In this document: positions 16,866-21,739 of the stretch, one piece after another | Numbering within the stretch: the stretch's first letter is position 1 | Layout: each line of letters opens with the position of its first letter | Assembly (NCBI RefSeq): GCF_025602895.1 | Contig: NW_026516565.1 | Span: 1 to 21,739 of the forward strand | Length of the DNA stretch: 21,739 nt | Direction of reading: 5' to 3' | Origin: Polychytrium aggregatum | Taxonomy: Eukaryota > Chytridiomycota > Chytridiomycetes > Polychytriales | Program-made: the position numbers and the translations under genes | The notes under the pieces: model-generated | Databases searched by the model: none | What the model was told of the DNA's origin: nothing | Seen by the model: the letters and a program-made list of their open reading frames with translations, nothing else

Positions 16866-17397
16866 TGTTAGGGATAGCTCCTGCTTGTTCTCCACTTTGA
16901 CTGCACACTTGGCTGTTCTTTTGCCTTTCTGTTTGTTTGTGTGTAGCTTTGTAGTTCCCCTCCGATTTTCCGCCCTTTGCCTGTCTTTTCCGCTCCTTCC
17001 GCACTTCCGTTTTCCCGCGCTGCTCCGCTTCCTTTGTCTTCTTCGCACGCGCCGGTTTGTTTGTGCACGCGCCTTGCTGCGATTGGTTGCAATTCGGCTG
17101 CCGGTCATGTGTCCCCCCACCGGTGACTCATGACCTGCCTGACCGCCCCGATCTCTTGTTCATCTCGCATGCATTTGCCCCAACCTTATACTTGACCAAT
17201 CCGCTTCTTGGACGTTGAGTCACATTGCTTCGCCTTTGCACGTTTCTCCTGCCAGGTGCTTCGCTTTTGCTTGCGCCTCTCTCGCTTTGGTTCTCTGCCT
17301 GTCTCGGTGGTCCTTCTCGGCCCTCGTTCGTGCATCGCCCCCTTCGCCCTGCTCGATCGCCCACTTTTCCCTCCCTTGGCCGCCCTTCGCTGCCAAG
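16866..17397 (+). repeat. Truncated A-type LTR (A4)
   Basis: The first 532 bp of an A LTR start at TGTTAG and end at CGCTGCCAAG just before the TATA region. Subfamily positions are mostly A2-type with some own changes (AGCTTTGTAG, GCCCTTTGCC). It ends where element B begins, so B probably inserted into it. The rest should follow the unseen 3' LTR of B. Confidence 0.9.
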
Positions 17398-17402
17398 GCC
17401 TG

Positions 17403-17711
17403 TGTAGGAGATGGTATCTCCGACGCTGTGCTGCGCGTACTGCGCGTACTGCGCGGCGCAGTGGGTCGTGACCTGTGCTGCGCTTTGCGTTTTCACGCAC
17501 CGCAGGCAGGCCACCGCAGGGTATACCTGCGGGTTGCCCCCGTTCCCCCCGTTTGTCTGGAGTTCGGTTTTATCGTGAATAAACGTAAGTGCTCCCCGAG
17601 CTCACCCGTCCGCTAGAGTAGCCTAGCACCGCCCTGTTCTGCCCCGTCCTGTCTTGTCTTGTACCCCCTCCCTCCCCGTCTTGCCCCAACGTCCCAGTAG
17701 TGGACGTTACA
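17403..17711 (+). repeat. 5' LTR of element B
   Basis: This is about 309 bp with TGTA...TACA ends. The start forms a perfect hairpin (GGAGAT-GGT-ATCTCC). A direct repeat of CTGCGCGTA follows. AATAAA lies at 17578-17583. I see no convincing TATA box. The 3' end is fixed by the adjacent primer site; the 5' end is less certain because the 3' LTR is not visible. Confidence 0.65.
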
Positions 17712-17723
17712 TGGTAGCATCGG
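17712..17723 (+). promoter_or_regulatory. tRNA-type primer binding site of element B
   Basis: TGGTAGCATCGG directly follows the LTR end TTACA, as in ordinary tRNA-primed elements. It would pair with a tRNA ending CCGATGCTACCA. An initiator Met tRNA is a reasonable guess because such tRNAs often end in CUACCA, but the host tRNA is not in the window. From 17724 to 17833 I see only leader sequence. Confidence 0.65.
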
Positions 17724-17833
17724 AAATCCTCGTCTTGTTTTCGTCCTGTTTGTCCTCTTTCTAGATCCTCAAGCTGGATCCCGCCTCTCTTGCCGACCGA
17801 CTCTCCTCTCTGTCCCTGGAGCCTGCCCCTGCC

Positions 17834-18655
17834 ATGAGCAACCCCCGCCCACTTCCGGAAGCCTTCCTCAAGACCTTCCGTGCCCCAGTGTTTACTGGGA
17901 AGAGCCGCTCCTCCTCGGTGGAGGACTGGCTGCAGCAACTCGAGGACTACCTCGATGCTGCCCAAGTCGCCCCCACCCACCACATCGTCGCCGCCAAGCT
18001 CTGCTTAAAGGACCAGGCGTACCGTTGGTACCGCCGCCAAGGGTTCGACGAGCAGAGCGAAGGTGTGTTTGACGACTTCAAGGACCGCCTCCGTCGCCGC
18101 TTCGGCAGCCCCAATGCTGAACTCATTGCCCGTGACAAGCTATACTCTCTCGTGCAGCGTGGTTCTGTGACCCGCTACATCGAGGAGTTTGAAGACCTCT
18201 CCTCCCAGATTGAGGAGCTGGGCTCTGCTGATGCGATGTACCTCTTCCAGAAGGGCCTCAAGCCCAAGATCAGAGAGTACATCGCCAGCAACCCTGATGC
18301 CCGCAAGTCCCTGGACGTGATGATGGACGTTGCCGAGAACCTCGACAACGTCCAGTACCATGGCCGCCAGTTCTACCCGCAGCTGGCAGGCGGCCATCGG
18401 TCTCATCACGTCCCAGCCCGTCCGCCTCGCCCGGCCCCGCCCGCAAGACCCATGCCTGAGCCCATGGACGTTGACGTCAACGCCATGGAGGCTCGTGGCC
18501 CTCCCCGCTCCCGGTTCCAGCAAGCTGCCACTGTCTCCCCCAAGGACAGACAGAAGCAGGAGGACCTCCGCCATGGTTCCTGCTTCTTCTGTCACCGACC
18601 GGGACACCAGGCCAAGGAGTGCCCCATGAAGTCGGGAAACGGCCGACCCTACTAG
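17834..18655 (+). CDS. gag: Gag of element B, intact
   Basis: This is a 273-residue Gag precursor. ATG 17834 is the first Met after an in-frame TAG at 17762-17764. The Gag domain ([37 protein letters not shown]) covers about residues 15-180. A Pro/Arg-rich linker with [10 protein letters not shown] follows. A canonical CCHC knuckle, [14 protein letters not shown], lies at residues 250-263 (18581-18622). It stops at TAG 18653-18655, inside the frameshift hairpin. The short C-terminus after the knuckle (SGNGRPY) contains the slippery codons. The frame is unbroken, unlike pol of the same element. Confidence 0.93.
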   Translation: MSNPRPLPEAFLKTFRAPVFTGKSRSSSVEDWLQQLEDYLDAAQVAPTHHIVAAKLCLKDQAYRWYRRQGFDEQSEGVFDDFKDRLRRRFGSPNAELIARDKLYSLVQRGSVTRYIEEFEDLSSQIEELGSADAMYLFQKGLKPKIREYIASNPDARKSLDVMMDVAENLDNVQYHGRQFYPQLAGGHRSHHVPARPPRPAPPARPMPEPMDVDVNAMEARGPPRSRFQQAATVSPKDRQKQEDLRHGSCFFCHRPGHQAKECPMKSGNGRPY

Positions 18656-18677
18656 GTGGCTCTGGAGCCCTAGTAGG
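18634..18677 (+). other. -1 ribosomal frameshift cassette of element B
   Basis: GGGAAAC (18634-18640) is in gag phase as G GGA AAC after TCG. Seven nt later CCTACTAGG (18648-18656) pairs perfectly with CCTAGTAGG (18669-18677) around a 12-nt loop, where GCT and AGC can add three more pairs. The gag TAG is within the stem. After the slip the frame reads Gly-Lys-Arg and continues as pol for more than 900 codons. This is the clearest of the three cassettes. Confidence 0.82.
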
Positions 18678-21600
18678 AGACCAACGCCGTGGATTGCTCA
18701 ATGCAGTCCACGCGTCTCCAGAGGAAGTTCACCTCGCCCCCTCCCCCGAAGGAGAAACAAACCAAGTGTTGTGCGTCGTGCGAGAGGTGCATGGTGGCGC
18801 AAGCCGCCTGCCTCTCCACGAACGTGAAGAGAAAACCAAAATTGAAAACCAAAACAAAAAAGAAAATCAAGAACCCTTGAGGGACAGGACCGCCTGTGCC
18901 CTCACCCCTGTCAAGTCGTGTGTGTCGGATGCTTCCGACATGTGTCCGCAAGCCGTGGACGTCGTGTGCAATGGCGTGCTGACGCCGCAGGCCCCCGCAA
19001 TGGCCGAACCCTATCCAAAATGTCCGAGTGGCCGTGATGAAGCCAACCAAGACCAAGTGTCGCCCGTTCCCCCAAGTCAAGTCATGGTGCAGGAGGCTGT
19101 GCAGGAGGACCATGAAGAGTCCCTGCTGTACCTCCCTGCCACCGTCCAAGGTCACACCGTCCGAATGATGGTGGACTCTGGAGCAAGCTGCAACTTTGTC
19201 AGCAGACGCTTGCTCCAGGAGCTCAACATACATGCAACCAAGAAGAAGTCGCCGATGAGTGTGGCGCTTGCAGACGATCGTGTGCAGCAGTGCACACACC
19301 AAGTGGTCCTGCGAGTGGCCCTCCATCCCAAGTACCATCCTGTCCTGTTGTTCCAAGTGATCGACACCAAGTTCGATGCCATCCTCGGCATGAGCTGGCT
19401 TGCTCGTGCCGAGCCGACTCCAGTCGTCGACTGGAAAGGCCGCACTGTCCGTGTTGGCCCTGACATTGTCCTGCAGGGCATGGCCTCACCCAACATGCCA
19501 CCTCTCCTCTCAGCCATGCAATTCAAGAGGCTGATCAAGAAGGACACGTCGTTCCTCTGTGTCGTGCGTGAGGTCGACGACACCGACCAAGCCGGTCCCG
19601 GTCCCCCGCCTGTGGTGACCAAGCTGCTCGACGAGTACAAGGACGTATTCCCCGACCAGTTGCCACAATGCCTGCCACCCCAACGCACCGTCGATCATCG
19701 CATCGACATCGAACCAGGCTCGTCGCCTCCGTCAAGACCGACGTACCAACTGTCGCTGACGGAGATGGACGAACTCAAGCGCCAGTTGGATGACCTCCTC
19801 GCCCATGGGTTCATCCGCCCGAGCCAGTCACCGTATGGTGCACCAGTGCTCTTTGTCAAGAAGAAAGAAGGTGATCTCAGGATGTGCGTCGACTATCGCG
19901 CACTAAACAAACAGACCATCAAGAACACCTACCCGTTGCCCAGGATCGACGAGTTGATGGATCGTCTGAGTGGAGCAAAGGTCTTTAGCAAGATAGACCT
20001 CCGCTCAGGCTACCATCAGATCCGCATCCACGAGGATGATGTCCACAAGACCGCCTTCAGGACTCGCTACGGACTGTACGAGTTCCTAGTGCTGCCGTTC
20101 GGATTGACGAACGCACCTGCCACGTTCATGCAGCTGATGAACGATGTGTTCCGCCAAGAGCTCGACAACTCTGTCATCGTGTACCTGGATGATATCCTTG
20201 TGTACAGCAAGGATGAAGCGACCCATGAAGGTCATGTCGCCCGCGTGCTGGCCAAGCTACGCGAGCACAAGTTGTATGCCAAACTGTCCAAGTGTGAGTT
20301 CTTCAAGAATCAAGTCCCGTTCCTGGGACACGTTGTCTCAGGAAGAGGAATCGAAGTCGACCCCGCCAAGGTCAAGTCTGTGGTCGAGTGGCCGCCGCTC
20401 GCATGCGTCTCTGACGTGCAGTCGTTTCTCGGTCTCGTCAACTACTACCGCCGATTCATCCCCGATCTGGCGCGCACTGCCGGTCCACTCACAGACCTAC
20501 TCCGCAAAGAGTGCCCCTTCGTGTGGGACCACCCACAACGCCAAGCGTTCGAGACCCTCAAGCACGCCTTGACGAACGCTCCTGTCCTCGCTGTGTTCGA
20601 CCCGAACACGGATGTCTCCGTGCACACCGACGCCTCCGACTTTGCGGTGGGAGCTGTTTTGATGCAGGAGGGAAGGCCCGTTGCCTTCGAGTCGCGCAAA
20701 CTGTCCCAACACGAGATCAACTATCCCGTGCACGAGAAGGAGCAGCTTGCGATCATCTACGCGCTGCAGAAGTTCCGAGTGTACCTCCACGGTACCGCCA
20801 AGCCCTTCAAGATTGTGACGGACCACCAGTCACTGCGTTACCTCGACACCAAGAAGAACCTGAGCCGACGCCAAGCGCGATGGATGGAGTTCCTCGCCGA
20901 GTACAACTACGAGGTTGTATACCAGAAAGGCAAACTCAATGTGGTGCCTGACGCACTGTCCCGACGCCCCGACTACCAATTGGCGTCACTGTACGAGTCG
21001 ACTGTCAGTGTCGACAACACGATGCTGGATGTTGTCCGAGACAACATCGCCAACGACAAACAGTTCGGAGAACTGTTCCGAAAGGTGTCTAAGCTCCCCA
21101 AGGACGACGAATCATCCGAGTACACAGTGCGTGATGGCCTGCTCCTCCTGAAGAAGGACAGCCGTGTCTGTGTGCCGGACATTCATCCGTCGTTGAAGAC
21201 CAATTTGCTCCAAGAGTCCACGACTCGCCCCTCGCTGGACACTTTGGAGTCGAGAAGACAGTACGACCGACTGGCAAAGTCGACGTACTGGCCTGGAATG
21301 AAGCGCACCGTCGAGAAGTACATCGAGTCCTGCCATACCTGCAAGATGGTCAAGTCACGCACGACCCGAGAGCAAGGATTGCTGCAACCCTGCTGTTCCC
21401 GACCGCCCCTGGACCAGCATGTCCATGGATCTCATCACGCATCTACCGACGACCAAGTTGGACCACGATGCAATCGCTGTCTTTGTCGACAGGTTCAGCA
21501 AGATGGCACACTTTGTGCCGTGCCAGACGACATGCTCCGCGCCTGACCTTGCACTGCTGTTCTTCAAGCATGTGTTCAAGCACCACGGCCTCCCAAAGTC

Positions 21601-21739
21601 CATCGTCAGTGATCGAGACCCCCGATTCACCTCCTTGTTTTGGACAAGTCTGTTCGACCATCTCGGCACCAAGCTGAACATGTCAACCTCGCACCACCAA
21701 CAAACGGATGGACAGTCCGAGCGGACGATCCGCACCCTC
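18637..21739 (+). pseudogene. pol: Pol of element B (PR-RT-RH-IN), integrase frameshifted, 3' partial
   Basis: Pol is entered by the -1 shift. A charged N-terminal linker is followed by an aspartic protease with DSG at 19174-19182, RT with YLDD at 20182-20193, RNase H with the DASD aspartate at 20629-20631, and the integrase zinc site with CHTC at 21331-21342. Three breaks affect integrase. A base is missing near 21218-21220, so the His part of the zinc site is out of frame. An extra base near 21261 restores the frame. A further indel near 21391-21400 moves the catalytic core into the next frame, where Asp 21428-21430, Asp 21611-21613 and Glu 21719-21721 are all present and open to the window end. 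The frame used to this point stops at about 21546. Sequencing error or decay are both possible. Confidence 0.9.

Larger units (their letters stand above)
17403..21739 (+). mobile_element. Ty3/gypsy element B, 3' end outside window
   Basis: The order is LTR, tRNA-type primer site, leader, gag, -1 frameshift cassette and pol (PR-RT-RH-IN), truncated by the right edge inside the integrase core. RT and Gag sequences differ clearly from family A. The five bases GCCTG at 17398-17402 fit neither the A LTR nor the chosen LTR start, so the true left end may be slightly different. Confidence 0.9.

Noticed and set aside
17403-17470. An RNA gene suggested by the GC-rich hairpins at the start of the B LTR
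   Set aside because: No tRNA or rRNA features. The hairpins lie at the LTR terminus and are explained as part of it.
18619-18636. Independent start of B pol at 18619
   Set aside because: The codon there is GTG, inside the gag zinc knuckle region. The in-phase heptamer and hairpin explain pol expression better.

Overview
The window is a eukaryotic retrotransposon graveyard. I see no host gene that can be called with confidence, and no rRNA, tRNA, CRISPR or bacterial-type signal. At least four families of Ty3/gypsy LTR retrotransposons are stacked, nested and inverted, here named A, B, C and D. The chromodomain integrase, the Gag types, the GC-rich coding sequence and the TATA-driven LTRs fit a fungus or a fungus-like protist. 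The species cannot be named from this sequence alone.

Layout from left to right. (1) Copy A1, plus strand, enters from the left edge inside its protease and runs through RT, RNase H, integrase and chromodomain to a 3' LTR at 3644-4435. (2) A1 ends inside the RT of copy A2, minus strand, which keeps part of pol, all of gag, the primer site and the 5' LTR (4436-7750). (3) A 531-bp non-element stretch (7751-8281) carries an open, unrecognised reading frame. (4) Copy A3, plus strand, is full length (8283-14692) with two LTRs that differ from each other. (5) A3 abuts element C, minus strand, with an intact gag, primer site and LTR (14693-16206). (6) C sits in the first codons of element D, minus strand, of which a leader and an LTR remain (16207-16859). 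(7) A fragment of an A-type LTR (A4, 16866-17397) is cut by element B, plus strand, which has an LTR, a tRNA-type primer site, gag and pol and runs off the right edge.

Two mechanisms recur across families. First, families A, C and D look self-primed, in the manner of Tf1/sushi. In each, a 9-12 nt word that starts exactly 39 nt after the first base of the TATA element is repeated as its complement exactly 2 nt after the end of the LTR, so the 5' end of the RNA can fold back as the primer. Family B instead has a conventional tRNA-type site starting TGG. Second, in A, B and C the gag frame ends with the same in-phase slippery heptamer (G GGA AAC or G GGA AAT, read Ser-Gly-Asn). It is followed after 7-8 nt by a hairpin that encloses the gag stop codon, and pol lies in the -1 frame. 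This is a complete -1 frameshift cassette in three families with different Gags.

Most coding regions are broken by single-base indels, so A1, A2, A3 and B look non-autonomous as sequenced. Assembly or read errors could account for some breaks. A3 also looks mosaic: its left LTR matches A2, its right LTR matches A1, and its flanks show no target-site duplication.
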